Part shown: one piece after another, positions 23,925-30,872 of the stretch
How positions within the stretch are numbered: position 1 is the first letter of the stretch
Layout: each line of letters opens with the position of its first letter
Source: a virus
IMG/VR virus record: IMGVR_UViG_3300033998_000459
Location: 1-31,477 of that record
Length of the DNA stretch: 31,477 nt
Strand: one strand, 5' to 3'
Notes under the pieces: model-generated
The model's input: the letters and a program-made list of their open reading frames with translations, nothing else
Databases searched by the model: none
Told to the model about the DNA's origin: nothing
Translations under genes and position numbers: made by a program

Positions 23925-24491
23925 TTATGCAATTCCCGCTGCTGCGGCGCCCCCTTGGCTGGTATCAGCTTCGGCGGATTCTTCGCCCTGAGCGTACTTT
24001 ACCTTTTGCAAGAGGTCGTCTACATAGGCGGTGGTTTTTGCAAGGTCTTCATCATCGAGGCGGGCAACACGGCGAACGAGGGGTTTGAGGCGGGCTGGCA
24101 CAGGTCCGCCTACGTCCAGTTCATCTGCCAGACCCTGTAACTCCATACTAATGCGGCGGATCCTCTTAGGCGGCTCAGGCCCTGCCGGAAGCGGTACTGC
24201 CGCCTGCCTGGGAGCTTCCGGGGCGGCGGTGTCCAAAAGTGACACTGTGTCACTTTTCTGGCGGGGGTCTTTCCCCGGCAGAAACATCTCACCCTCGCCG
24301 GTGAGGAGCCAGGTAGGGTTTATGCTAATAGTCTTTACAAGTTTCTTTATAAATTCAGTTTTAGGGTTTCTCGACTTACCGTTTTTAATCGCATGCAAAT
24401 ATTTATAATCAACATTTAATAAATCCGATAAATACGACAATTGCCAACCAGTATTTTCTAATATATTAGATATAATTTCCTGCCATTCCAT
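23925..24491 (-). CDS. Phage repressor (CI-like HTH, no peptidase domain)
   Basis: A 188-residue lysogeny repressor. The N-terminal 60 residues are a helix-turn-helix (LSYLSDLLNVDYKYLHAIKN) followed by the NPTWLLTGEGEMFL segment common to phage CI-type repressors. The C-terminal part is helical with no S24 self-cleavage residues, so it probably is not inactivated by RecA; the Bro-N protein might do this. I start at ATG 24491, with GAGG 5 nt upstream, rather than 12 codons earlier. It is divergent from the Ner-like gene, and two operator-like palindromes lie between them. A 23-bp palindrome lies in the linker-coding region. Confidence 0.9.
   Translation of the reverse strand: MEWQEIISNILENTGWQLSYLSDLLNVDYKYLHAIKNGKSRNPKTEFIKKLVKTISINPTWLLTGEGEMFLPGKDPRQKSDTVSLLDTAAPEAPRQAAVPLPAGPEPPKRIRRISMELQGLADELDVGGPVPARLKPLVRRVARLDDEDLAKTTAYVDDLLQKVKYAQGEESAEADTSQGGAAAAGIA
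24235..24257. repeat. 23-bp perfect palindrome inside the repressor gene
   Basis: AAAAGTGACAC and GTGTCACTTTT flank one central T, with all 11 pairs matching. It encodes the linker KSDTVSLL between the DNA-binding and C-terminal parts of the repressor. Because it is symmetric, the complementary strand also encodes KSDTVSL. The sequence is unlike the 14-bp operators at 24499-24542. Confidence 0.85.
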
Positions 24492-24498
24492 AAATACC

Positions 24499-24512
24499 TC
24501 ATAAATATACGA
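24499..24512. promoter_or_regulatory. Repressor operator O1 (candidate)
   Basis: TCATAAATATACGA fits the 14-bp consensus TCRTAAATATRCGA, an imperfect palindrome, shared with 24529-24542. The site is next to the repressor start and overlaps its GAGG ribosome site, so binding would limit the repressor's own expression. Confidence 0.62.
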
Positions 24513-24520
24513 ATTTCCTC

Positions 24521-24549
24521 TTGACAAATCGTAAATATGCGACGATAAT
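24521..24549 (+). promoter_or_regulatory. Early rightward promoter
   Basis: TTGACA at 24521-24526 and GATAAT at 24544-24549 are separated by 17 bp. The pair matches the sigma-70 consensus at 11 of 12 positions. Transcription should start near 24556 and run into the Ner-like gene at 24660. The operator at 24529-24542 lies between the two boxes. Confidence 0.82.
24529..24542. promoter_or_regulatory. Repressor operator O2 (candidate)
   Basis: TCGTAAATATGCGA, second copy of TCRTAAATATRCGA, 30 bp from the first (about three helical turns). It lies between the -35 and -10 boxes of the rightward promoter, where a bound repressor would block RNA polymerase. Confidence 0.66.
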
Positions 24550-24577
24550 CAAACCATCGTCGGTTGTACTAACAACC
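24540..24577. promoter_or_regulatory. Two inverted repeats at the early transcription start
   Basis: CGACGAT (24540-24546) is inverted as ATCGTCG (24556-24562), and GGTTGT (24562-24567) as ACAACC (24572-24577). Both lie around the expected start of the early transcript. They differ from the repressor operators and may be sites for the Ner-like protein, which in Mu binds just downstream of its own promoter. Confidence 0.5.
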
Positions 24578-24586
24578 TTTAGATCT

Positions 24587-24620
24587 AAAAAGAAAGGAGC
24601 CGTTGCGCCGGCCCCTTTCT
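24587..24620 (-). terminator. Possible leftward terminator hairpin
   Basis: AGAAAGGAGCCG (24591-24602) pairs with CGGCCCCTTTCT (24609-24620) around a 6-nt loop, with one mismatch on the plus strand that is a G-U pair on the minus strand. On the minus strand the stem is followed by four T, so it could stop leftward transcripts entering the immunity region. On the plus strand it would only fold the early leader. Confidence 0.45.
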
Positions 24621-24659
24621 AAATTAAACCGCCCAGAAAGGGCAGGAGGTACAATTATT

Positions 24660-24923
24660 ATGATCCATTTTTCCAAGATCCGCAAGGATTCCCGTCGCAT
24701 TACTCCCAATATGGAGCAGGGAGCCTGGATTTGCTACCGGCTAAAATTAGCCGGGAGCAGTCAAAAAGAGCTGGCTGGCCGAATTGGCGTTACTCAACAG
24801 ATGGTCCAGCAGGTGGCATACGGCCTAAAAACCAGCCAACGGGTCCAAAAAGCTATAGCAGAATCGCTGGGGTACAGCACCTGGGCTGAACTTATTGCAA
24901 ACAGCCGGAGGGTAGCCGCATGA
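24660..24923 (+). CDS. Ner-like transcription regulator
   Basis: An 87-residue basic DNA-binding protein of the Ner type. The helix-turn-helix is visible as SSQKELAGRIGVTQQMVQQV followed by a K-T-S-Q-R-V helix. In Mu, Ner turns down both the repressor and early promoters. I start at ATG 24660 with AGGAGG at 24644-24649 (spacing 10); a longer in-frame reading begins within the leader hairpin and is unlikely. It is the first gene of the rightward operon and overlaps the Bro-N gene (ATGA). Confidence 0.88.
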   Translation: MIHFSKIRKDSRRITPNMEQGAWICYRLKLAGSSQKELAGRIGVTQQMVQQVAYGLKTSQRVQKAIAESLGYSTWAELIANSRRVAA

Positions 24924-25582
24924 ACGAGATGATACAATTTACCTACAACGCCATGGAGTGTCCGATTATGCTTGATGATCAAAAAAATCCCTGGTGGATT
25001 GCCAAAAACGTATGCGACATTCTTGGATTAACAAACATAACAATGGCATTGAGCCGCATCGACGATGATGAGAAGCTGACTTCAAAAATTTTTATATCAG
25101 GTCAGCGCCGCGAGGTTTGGCTTATCAACGAGCCAGGGCTTTACAGCTTGGTGCTCACCAGTAACAAGCCAGAGGCTAAAACCTTTAAGCGCTGGATCAC
25201 CCACGAAGTGCTGCCAGCTATCCGCAAAACCGGATCCTACGCCGCCGGGGAACCGAAGCCTGTAAAACCCTCCTTAAAAGAGGCGGCAGATTTTATGCGA
25301 GAGGCCCGCCTCTCGCTCGGCGTCCGTTCCGCTCGCAGGGCAATAAAGCACTACCTTGGCCCGGAAAACTTTGAACCACTCTCTCGGCGATCTCGGAACT
25401 CTTCAGCAAAAGAACCGACAGTTCCCCTCTCTGAATATAAAAAGGTGTGGCCCTGGGGCGTAACACCAGATGAAGAGAAATGGTTCATGGACAACTGGGG
25501 CAAACTCAGCGAAGCAGAACGGGACGCCTTTATTGCTCGAGCCGCACAACGGCGGGATCAAGAGCAAGGAGGTGAAAAATGA
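24920..25582 (+). CDS. Bro-N domain protein, candidate antirepressor
   Basis: A 220-residue protein with an N-terminal Bro-N domain: PWWIAKNVCDILGLTNITMA, then EVWLINEPGLYSLVLTSNKP and FKRWITHEVLPAIRKTGSYA, all close to the domain consensus. These proteins bind DNA or repressors, and several phage versions release prophages from repression. The C-terminal 110 residues are unlike known antirepressor tails; the end (MDNWGKLSEAERDAFIARAA) is helical. Early position next to the Ner-like gene fits a role in switching. Whether this one acts on the repressor is inference. Confidence 0.86.
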   Translation: MNEMIQFTYNAMECPIMLDDQKNPWWIAKNVCDILGLTNITMALSRIDDDEKLTSKIFISGQRREVWLINEPGLYSLVLTSNKPEAKTFKRWITHEVLPAIRKTGSYAAGEPKPVKPSLKEAADFMREARLSLGVRSARRAIKHYLGPENFEPLSRRSRNSSAKEPTVPLSEYKKVWPWGVTPDEEKWFMDNWGKLSEAERDAFIARAAQRRDQEQGGEK

Positions 25583-25908
25583 GTGCCTATTTCCATCGCA
25601 CTAACGAAAAAGCAGAGATTGTATGGATAGACCATACTGGAAAACTCGAGGACCTGGAGCTCAACTTCTTTGCCTACGATATCGATTTTTGTAGCTCCTT
25701 ATACAAAAACCGCATAGGTATCCCGTACAAAAACCTCACCAAGGAGGAGCTGGCTGTTTTCCAGGATGCGGCGGTAACCGTGGTGGACATGCTCTCAAAG
25801 AGCGGCGCCATCACAGAACGCGATCAGGAGCGTTTTATAAAAGCGCGGGCTGTCGTGCAGGATGGACAGCGAGTGGCGGAAACCGAAGATGCAGGGGGCG
25901 CCTTATGA
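25579..25908 (+). CDS. Hypothetical early protein
   Basis: A 109-residue acidic protein that I do not recognise. It starts AYFHRTNEKAEIVWIDHTGK, followed by EDLELNFFAYDIDF and a helical C-terminus with AVVQDGQRVAETEDAGG. It has a strong AGGAGGTG ribosome site and overlaps the Bro-N stop (ATGA), so it belongs to the early operon. Confidence 0.8.
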   Translation: MSAYFHRTNEKAEIVWIDHTGKLEDLELNFFAYDIDFCSSLYKNRIGIPYKNLTKEELAVFQDAAVTVVDMLSKSGAITERDQERFIKARAVVQDGQRVAETEDAGGAL

Positions 25909-26072
25909 AAGGGGTTTTACGCGCCTTACGTCTTCTTTCGCGCTGTGCTCGAATATTTATAGGCAATAAAAAATACTCAATAAATAGTAAATACATCTCT
26001 GCAAATAATAATTGCAACACCGCCGAAGCAGCGAGGGCATACTTCAAGGATTTGCAAAGGAGGAAGCCATGA
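25905..26072 (+). CDS. Short early protein, related start to the gene at 26461
   Basis: A 55-residue protein overlapping the previous stop (TTATGA). It begins MKGVLRALRLL, and the first 14 bp after the ATG copy those of the gene at 26461 (MKGVLRRFAYV). It ends AYFKDLQRRKP. The rest is unlike the 26461 protein. It could be a duplicated, partly replaced gene. The stop sits where an AGGAGG-preceded ATG (26069) begins a frame that only mirrors the antisense gene. Confidence 0.6.
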   Translation: MKGVLRALRLLSRCARIFIGNKKYSINSKYISANNNCNTAEAARAYFKDLQRRKP

Positions 26073-26382
26073 AACTTTGCCCGAGCTCTAAATCATTAGC
26101 CCTTGCAATAATAAAATGCAATGCATTATCCAGATTGGCATTTTTAAATTCTTCAAGCCCTCGAAGCTTCCAGAAATCAAATTCGCCAATCGAGCGAATA
26201 AGGGCGCTGCTCCGATTAACGGTAGGATTAACCAATATAAATTCTGTAAAAACTTGCAAGGCTTTTGCGGTTTCGTGCTCCCATTGTTTATACGACTGTG
26301 GAGTAAGGCCATCCATATACATTCGCTCGATTAAGCTATATGCCAATGTAGTTGCTATCATCCCAGCTTCTTTTCTGGTCAT
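26044..26382 (-). CDS. Antisense gene inside the early operon
   Basis: A 112-residue protein on the minus strand, against all its neighbours. I start it at ATG 26382 with GGAGG 6 nt upstream; 14 further in-frame codons lie upstream and are unlikely. It reads like a normal protein: a helical start (KEAGMIATTLAYSLIERMYM), a middle with YKQWEHETAKALQVFTEFIL, and a polar end. No domain is recognised. A possible promoter is TTGTGA, 17 bp, TACAAT just upstream (about 26405-26433). Having its own promoter and opposite direction suggests an acquired cargo gene expressed in the lysogen. Confidence 0.72.
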   Translation of the reverse strand: MTRKEAGMIATTLAYSLIERMYMDGLTPQSYKQWEHETAKALQVFTEFILVNPTVNRSSALIRSIGEFDFWKLRGLEEFKNANLDNALHFIIARANDLELGQSFMASSFANP

Positions 26383-26460
26383 ACGGAACCTCCAAGATTT
26401 CATTATTGTAAGGTGTTTTTTCAATTTTCACAAACAAAATATATTGTCTGGAGGTGGCCT

Positions 26461-26649
26461 ATGAAAGGGGTTTTGCGGAGATTTGCCTACGTCCGATCTC
26501 TGGAGGAGCGCATTGCAGAGCTTGAAAAGGAAGCGGCCCGCAAAGACGCCGCCATGGCATCCATGAACCGCTACATCGAACAACTGGAAACCCTTAAGGG
26601 ATATCTTGAGCAACAAATCGCTGAGATGAAGCGGGGGTATCGGCCATGA
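26461..26649 (+). CDS. Small coiled-coil early protein
   Basis: A 62-residue protein, nearly all a coiled coil (SLEERIAELEKEAARKDAAM then YIEQLETLKGYLEQQIAEMK). Start ATG 26461 has GGAGG 5 nt upstream, and the stop overlaps the transposase start (ATGA). It probably works with, or is coupled to, the transposase, but no function is known. Confidence 0.78.
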   Translation: MKGVLRRFAYVRSLEERIAELEKEAARKDAAMASMNRYIEQLETLKGYLEQQIAEMKRGYRP

Positions 26650-28475
26650 CCATCACCACGAAGGATATAGCAACTGCGTTGGCTATGAGCGAGCGGCAGG
26701 TCTTGCGACGGGCTGCCGAGGAAGGCTGGCGATATCTTAAGGCCGGTAAATCTCGGGCCTGGGATGTTACAAGCCTATCCGCAGACGTCCAGGTAGCCCT
26801 GGCGCCGAAACTGCGTCCAACAGCAGGCACTGCCAGCCCCACCCAAGACGCTATACACCGGGCGAGCGAAAAAGCCCGTGAACTTGGGCGCCTCAGGCTT
26901 GCTCTGCTAGCGCTGTACGACAGTTCAGGACTTAAGGCGGGCGACTTTGTAGCAACCTACAATGCGGGGTCCATCAATCAAGCTTTACTCTCCAAGCTGG
27001 GAAAGATAAGCCAGGCAACCCTGTACCGCTGGGACGCTCAGCGGAAGCAGGCGGGTTCAACCGGTGTCATTCCGCGCTGGGGTGAGAAAAAGAAGACAAC
27101 AACGCTCACCGATGTAGAGCGGCAAATCCTCGAAAAGTTCTACCTCGCCCCGGAGCGGCGGACCATCCAACATTGCTACCAACTGTTACGACTGAATTTA
27201 CCATCCACTACGGCGACATACCAAACATGCCGGCGCTATCTGCAAAGTTTGCCCAAGCCTCTTGTGGCCTATCATCGCCTGGGACAAAGCAAGTTCGAAG
27301 CGCTGTACCAGCCATTCATCGACAGAGACCCCGGCATCTTCCTGCCGATGCAGCAGGTGGTATCGGATCACCACCGCTTCGACAGCCTCGTCGTTAAAGA
27401 TGAGCGGATTTTCCGGCCCTGGATTACCGCCTGGCAGGACTACCGGTCCAGCAAGATACTTGGCTGGGCGCCTTCTGTGTACCCGTCATCACTTACCATC
27501 CTACAAGCTTTTTACATGATGGTGATACGCTACGGCCTCCCGGAGATGTGCCACATGGACAACGGCAAGGACTACCGGTGCAAAGTGTTGATGGGTTCCA
27601 GCCAGCGGGTAAGCACAATAACTGCCCAGGGTGTTACCGATGAGGAGCTGCTCAATATGCAGGGCACCTTTGCAATGCTGGGGGTACAGACTACCTATGC
27701 CAGAGCCTATCACGGCCAGAGCAAGGGGAGGCTTGAGCGTACCTTTGGCACCTTTGCGGAGTATATCGCCAAGGATACGGGCTACTACATTGGCTCCAAT
27801 ACGGTCACCCGCCCCGAGGATAGCACCCTGTATTTCCGGGCCATCAATAAGAAGGCAAAAAAGCAGGTCCTGCTGAGTTGGGAGGAGTTCTGCGAAAAAC
27901 TCGACGCCTTTATTGCCTTCTGGAACGCAAATTGGCACGGAGAGGGAAAGGGGATGGGTGGGCTTAGTCCTGACGAGGTCTTTGCCCGCTATGCGCCGGA
28001 ACCCCGGAAAGCAGACCCTAAAACCCTGGCACTGGCTCTCACGAGGCCGGAGGTGCGCAAGGTTACCCGCAATGGCGTCAGCGTCATGGGCATCCAGTAC
28101 TGGGCAAAGGAGCTTTTGGAATACGCTGGCCAGGATGTGGTGGTCCGAATCCCTATCGTAAAGCCGGATACAGCGCTTATCCAGACCATCCAGGGGCAGA
28201 CCATCTGTACCGCCTGGGCGGACTACTTTGTTGCTACTGGTGACGTTGCTATAGACAATGAAAAGGTAAACGCCGCCCGGAAGGCTAGCCTGGAGCTGGT
28301 CCGCACCCGGTCAACATCGCTCAGTAAGAACCAGGGGCTTAAAACATTCCTCGATCTGCCTGCTCCGCCCAGGCAAGAGTTGCCCGATCTGGACACGTTG
28401 CCCCTGGCCGCAGGAGCAGAACCACCTTATCGGCCCGACCCAAAACCGGCACTTAAAAGCCCCCTCGATATCTAA
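26646..28475 (+). CDS. MuA-like DDE transposase
   Basis: A 609-residue transposase that cuts and joins phage ends to target DNA. The N-terminus (TTKDIATALAMSERQVLRRA then SRAWDVTSLSADVQ) is a Mu-type DNA-binding winged helix. The rve-type catalytic core has Asp241 (VVSDHHRFD), Asp305 (HMDNGKDYR) and Glu364 (GRLERTF); the spacing D-64-D-59-E resembles MuA (269, 336, 392). The C-terminal domain after about 460 includes a beta-barrel-like region and a Pro-rich tail that could contact MuB. It lies directly before the MuB-like gene, as in Mu. Confidence 0.97.
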   Translation: MTITTKDIATALAMSERQVLRRAAEEGWRYLKAGKSRAWDVTSLSADVQVALAPKLRPTAGTASPTQDAIHRASEKARELGRLRLALLALYDSSGLKAGDFVATYNAGSINQALLSKLGKISQATLYRWDAQRKQAGSTGVIPRWGEKKKTTTLTDVERQILEKFYLAPERRTIQHCYQLLRLNLPSTTATYQTCRRYLQSLPKPLVAYHRLGQSKFEALYQPFIDRDPGIFLPMQQVVSDHHRFDSLVVKDERIFRPWITAWQDYRSSKILGWAPSVYPSSLTILQAFYMMVIRYGLPEMCHMDNGKDYRCKVLMGSSQRVSTITAQGVTDEELLNMQGTFAMLGVQTTYARAYHGQSKGRLERTFGTFAEYIAKDTGYYIGSNTVTRPEDSTLYFRAINKKAKKQVLLSWEEFCEKLDAFIAFWNANWHGEGKGMGGLSPDEVFARYAPEPRKADPKTLALALTRPEVRKVTRNGVSVMGIQYWAKELLEYAGQDVVVRIPIVKPDTALIQTIQGQTICTAWADYFVATGDVAIDNEKVNAARKASLELVRTRSTSLSKNQGLKTFLDLPAPPRQELPDLDTLPLAAGAEPPYRPDPKPALKSPLDI

Positions 28476-28489
28476 TCTAAGGAGTGTTT

Positions 28490-29380
28490 ATGACTTTTAA
28501 AGAAGAGTTTAAAGAATTTATCGATAAATACAAAATCAGTCAGAACAAGGCCGCCGAGGCGGCTGGCTATGCCGGCTCGGTTATCAGCCAGTGGCTGAAT
28601 GGCACTTATAAAGGCGATGCGGAGGCTGTCGAATCAGCCTTGCATACCTGGATGGAACGGGAGCGAAATCGCCGCTCCCGCCGTTCGGTCCCTCTGGTAG
28701 AGACTGAAAACCTGCGCCGTATCCTGAATGCCATCCAGATCGCTCATGAGGAGCGGGATATCGCGGTTATCGCCGGTCCTGCGGGGGTGGGGAAAACTAC
28801 CGCTCTGCGCAAGTATGTGGCGGAAAATCCCAATGGATCCATCCTTATCGAGGTAGATGAATCGATGGGGAAAATTGCTCTTATTCGCGAAATTGCGGAA
28901 AAACTCGGCATCGACCGCAATGGCTCCCATGTAGAGCTGGTCCGGCGGGTCGCCGCAACCCTGGCGGATCGGGACCTCATCGTCATTATCGATGAGGCTG
29001 ACTACCTGAACGATGGCGCTCTGGAGTTAGTGAGGCGTGTCGTTAACGACAAGGGACAGTCAGGACTTGTGCTCTGCGGGCTCCAGCGGCTTGTTTTCCG
29101 GATTAAGAACCTTAAAAACGACCATCAGCAGTTGGCAAGTCGTGTCGGCGTCCTGTTAGAGGTGAGTGACTTATCCCCTGGGGATGCGGAAAAGATGATC
29201 ACATCCGTCTGGCCCGACTTAAATAAGGAAACCATACAGGCCTTCGTTAAAACCGCCGCTGGCTCTGCCCGCGCCTTAGCAAAGCTTATCGATCGGGCTC
29301 ATCGGACCGCCATAGCAAACGACCTTGCTGAACCAACCCCAGAGGCCATCCGCGTTGCAGGGGCTTTAATACTCAAATAG
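28490..29380 (+). CDS. MuB-like target-selection ATPase
   Basis: A 296-residue AAA+ ATPase that coats target DNA and recruits the transposase. It has an N-terminal helix-turn-helix (KISQNKAAEAAGYAGSVISQ) as in MuB, Walker A GPAGVGKT at about 96-103, Walker B IVIIDEAD at about 164-171, and a small helical C-terminal domain. The ATG at 28490 (AAGGAG 6 nt upstream) is better placed than a GTG two codons earlier. It follows the transposase by 14 bp. Confidence 0.95.
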   Translation: MTFKEEFKEFIDKYKISQNKAAEAAGYAGSVISQWLNGTYKGDAEAVESALHTWMERERNRRSRRSVPLVETENLRRILNAIQIAHEERDIAVIAGPAGVGKTTALRKYVAENPNGSILIEVDESMGKIALIREIAEKLGIDRNGSHVELVRRVAATLADRDLIVIIDEADYLNDGALELVRRVVNDKGQSGLVLCGLQRLVFRIKNLKNDHQQLASRVGVLLEVSDLSPGDAEKMITSVWPDLNKETIQAFVKTAAGSARALAKLIDRAHRTAIANDLAEPTPEAIRVAGALILK

Positions 29381-29389
29381 GAGGAGTAA

Positions 29390-30070
29390 ATGGATCTGGT
29401 ACCACTAACAGAAACAGCACTGACCGAGCCATACGCAGGGCAATCCCTTGAGGTTGCAACCAAGGAAATATCCTGGCTGCTCGAAAGACTCGAAGACAAC
29501 TCAAAGCTAACGCTGAAGCTCATATTCGAGACGGGGAAGCGGCTTGTCGCTGTAAAAGAAATGCTTGACCATGGACAATTTAAGTCTTGGATAGCCCAGA
29601 ATTTTACACTGAGCTACCGTACAGCAAACCGGTATATACACGTATACGAGACGTACAAAGATGCACCGCTAGAGATCATCAAAAACACGTCCGTTAGGGA
29701 TGCTTATATAGAGGCTGGGATAAAAAAGGTGATCCCTGAAGATGTAGAGCAAACGCAAATTCAGCCACTACAAGGTCCAAGTATATCCGCCGAAAGAGAA
29801 CAGCTTGTCTGGTTGTTCCGCCAGCCAACCCGGTCCGGAGCAAAGCTTAAAAAGCATCGAGTGCAGGCAGTCAACGGGCAGGTATACATCTATCGAAAAG
29901 ACACGGGAACGGCTGCGCCTGCCCTGGACTTATATCTCCCCAAACCCGCAGGATTGCCTGAGCAGGCATGGCAGAAAGCGCTAGATACCTATGTTATTGC
30001 AACAGAATTGTACTTGGAAACCATCGAAAACTTTGAAGAACGCGGAATTATCGCTGAGGAGGCTGTATGA
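29390..30070 (+). CDS. DUF3102-type early protein
   Basis: A 226-residue protein with the DUF3102 pattern at 40-95: LIFETGKRLVAVKEMLDHGQ, then FTLSYRTANRYIHVYETYKD, a helical DNA-binding-like element found in many phage and plasmid proteins. The rest has a possible second small domain (GAKLKKHRVQAVNGQVYIYR). The role is unknown; it may regulate transcription or DNA processing. It follows MuB by 9 bp with GGAGGA as ribosome site. Confidence 0.86.
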   Translation: MDLVPLTETALTEPYAGQSLEVATKEISWLLERLEDNSKLTLKLIFETGKRLVAVKEMLDHGQFKSWIAQNFTLSYRTANRYIHVYETYKDAPLEIIKNTSVRDAYIEAGIKKVIPEDVEQTQIQPLQGPSISAEREQLVWLFRQPTRSGAKLKKHRVQAVNGQVYIYRKDTGTAAPALDLYLPKPAGLPEQAWQKALDTYVIATELYLETIENFEERGIIAEEAV

Positions 30071-30279
30071 GCTTGGCTCTCAAAGATGGCGCTTTAGATC
30101 GCCTCGACAGAAAACTGTCAGATATACAAGTAGCAATAGATCGCGGAATATTAAACCCAGAAACCGCGCTTCGGTATCTTAGAGAAGCGAGGGTAGAGTT
30201 ATTTGCGTTACGAACAATCCTTATGGAGGATGTACTAATAGACACCACATCGGGGCCAGACACCCCGGATGCGGCATAG
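30067..30279 (+). CDS. Small acidic early protein
   Basis: A 70-residue helical protein (ALDRLDRKLSDIQVAIDRGI then AREARVELFALRTILMEDVL) with an acidic end. No family is recognised. It overlaps the previous stop (ATGA) and precedes Gam by 9 bp. Confidence 0.78.
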   Translation: MSLALKDGALDRLDRKLSDIQVAIDRGILNPETALRYLREARVELFALRTILMEDVLIDTTSGPDTPDAA

Positions 30280-30288
30280 GAGGTAATT

Positions 30289-30798
30289 ATGGCACGGTAC
30301 AAACCAACCACGGGAGAACTAGGAAGCCTGGCGGATGTGGACAAAGCTCTTAAAGAACTTTGTGCTCTGGAAGCGGAAATTGAGCGGATTGACGCGGAGG
30401 CAGACAAGCAGATCGCTACTATCAAAGCTAAAGCCGCCGAGGCCGGAAAGGGATTGCGCGAGCGGGTAAAAGAAGTTAGCGCCACCATCAAAGCCTTTTG
30501 CGATTATCATAAGGGCGAGTACTTCAAGGATAAGAAAAGCCTGGACCTCGCCTTTGGGACGATTGGCTACCGGTTAACCCCGCCGTCTGTATCCATAACC
30601 AAACAAACCCTGCCGCTTATGAAACAACTTGGGCTGGTTGGTTATATACGGGTAAAAGAAGAGGTTGACAAAGAAGCACTGCTTAGTCTTGACGATGAGA
30701 CTTTAGCTCAAATTGAGGCAGTTAAAAAACAGAAAAATGAGTTCTTTATACAACCAAAACGGGAGCAGGTAAACAAGGATCTGCTCGCAAGCGCTTAA
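30289..30798 (+). CDS. gam: Gam-like host nuclease inhibitor
   Basis: A 169-residue protein of the Mu Gam family, a Ku-like protein that binds DNA ends and blocks host exonucleases. Segments that fit are ALCALEAEIERIDAEADKQI, the helix around RERVKEVSATIKAFCDYHKG, then DLAFGTIGYRLTPPSVSI and LGLVGYIRVKEEVDKEALL. The length is close to Mu Gam (174). A GGAGG ribosome site precedes it and a terminator follows, so it probably ends this part of the early operon. Confidence 0.95.
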   Translation: MARYKPTTGELGSLADVDKALKELCALEAEIERIDAEADKQIATIKAKAAEAGKGLRERVKEVSATIKAFCDYHKGEYFKDKKSLDLAFGTIGYRLTPPSVSITKQTLPLMKQLGLVGYIRVKEEVDKEALLSLDDETLAQIEAVKKQKNEFFIQPKREQVNKDLLASA

Positions 30799-30800
30799 CA

Positions 30801-30851
30801 ATCGCCGACCTGGACGTCCGGCGATGGCCCCGGAAAACCTCCGGGGCTTTT
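30801..30851 (+). terminator. Rho-independent terminator after gam
   Basis: GCCCCGG (30827-30833) pairs with CCGGGGC (30841-30847) around a 7-nt loop, followed by TTTT (30848-30851). Just upstream ATCGCCG/CGGCGAT (30801-30807/30819-30825) makes a second hairpin. With only four T the stop may be partial, letting transcription continue into gemA. Confidence 0.78.
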
Positions 30852-30859
30852 CGCGTATA

Positions 30860-30868
30860 GGGGGGGGG
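30860..30868 (+). repeat. Run of nine G in the gemA ribosome site
   Basis: Nine consecutive G, 4 nt before the ATG of the GemA-like gene, stand in the place of the Shine-Dalgarno sequence. Such runs change length by slippage; here that would alter the spacing to the start codon. Confidence 0.6.
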
Positions 30869-30872
30869 TAGC

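Noticed and set aside
26069-26464. Plus-strand frame starting at ATG 26069 with a good AGGAGG
   Set aside because: Its product is Ser/Leu/Cys-rich and disordered, the usual look of the opposite strand of a real gene; the minus-strand frame reads like a normal protein with its own ribosome site.
30801-30851. CRISPR-like or repeat array after gam
   Set aside because: Only two unrelated hairpins are present; the second is followed by T and works as a terminator. No CRISPR-type repeat-spacer array was seen anywhere in the window.
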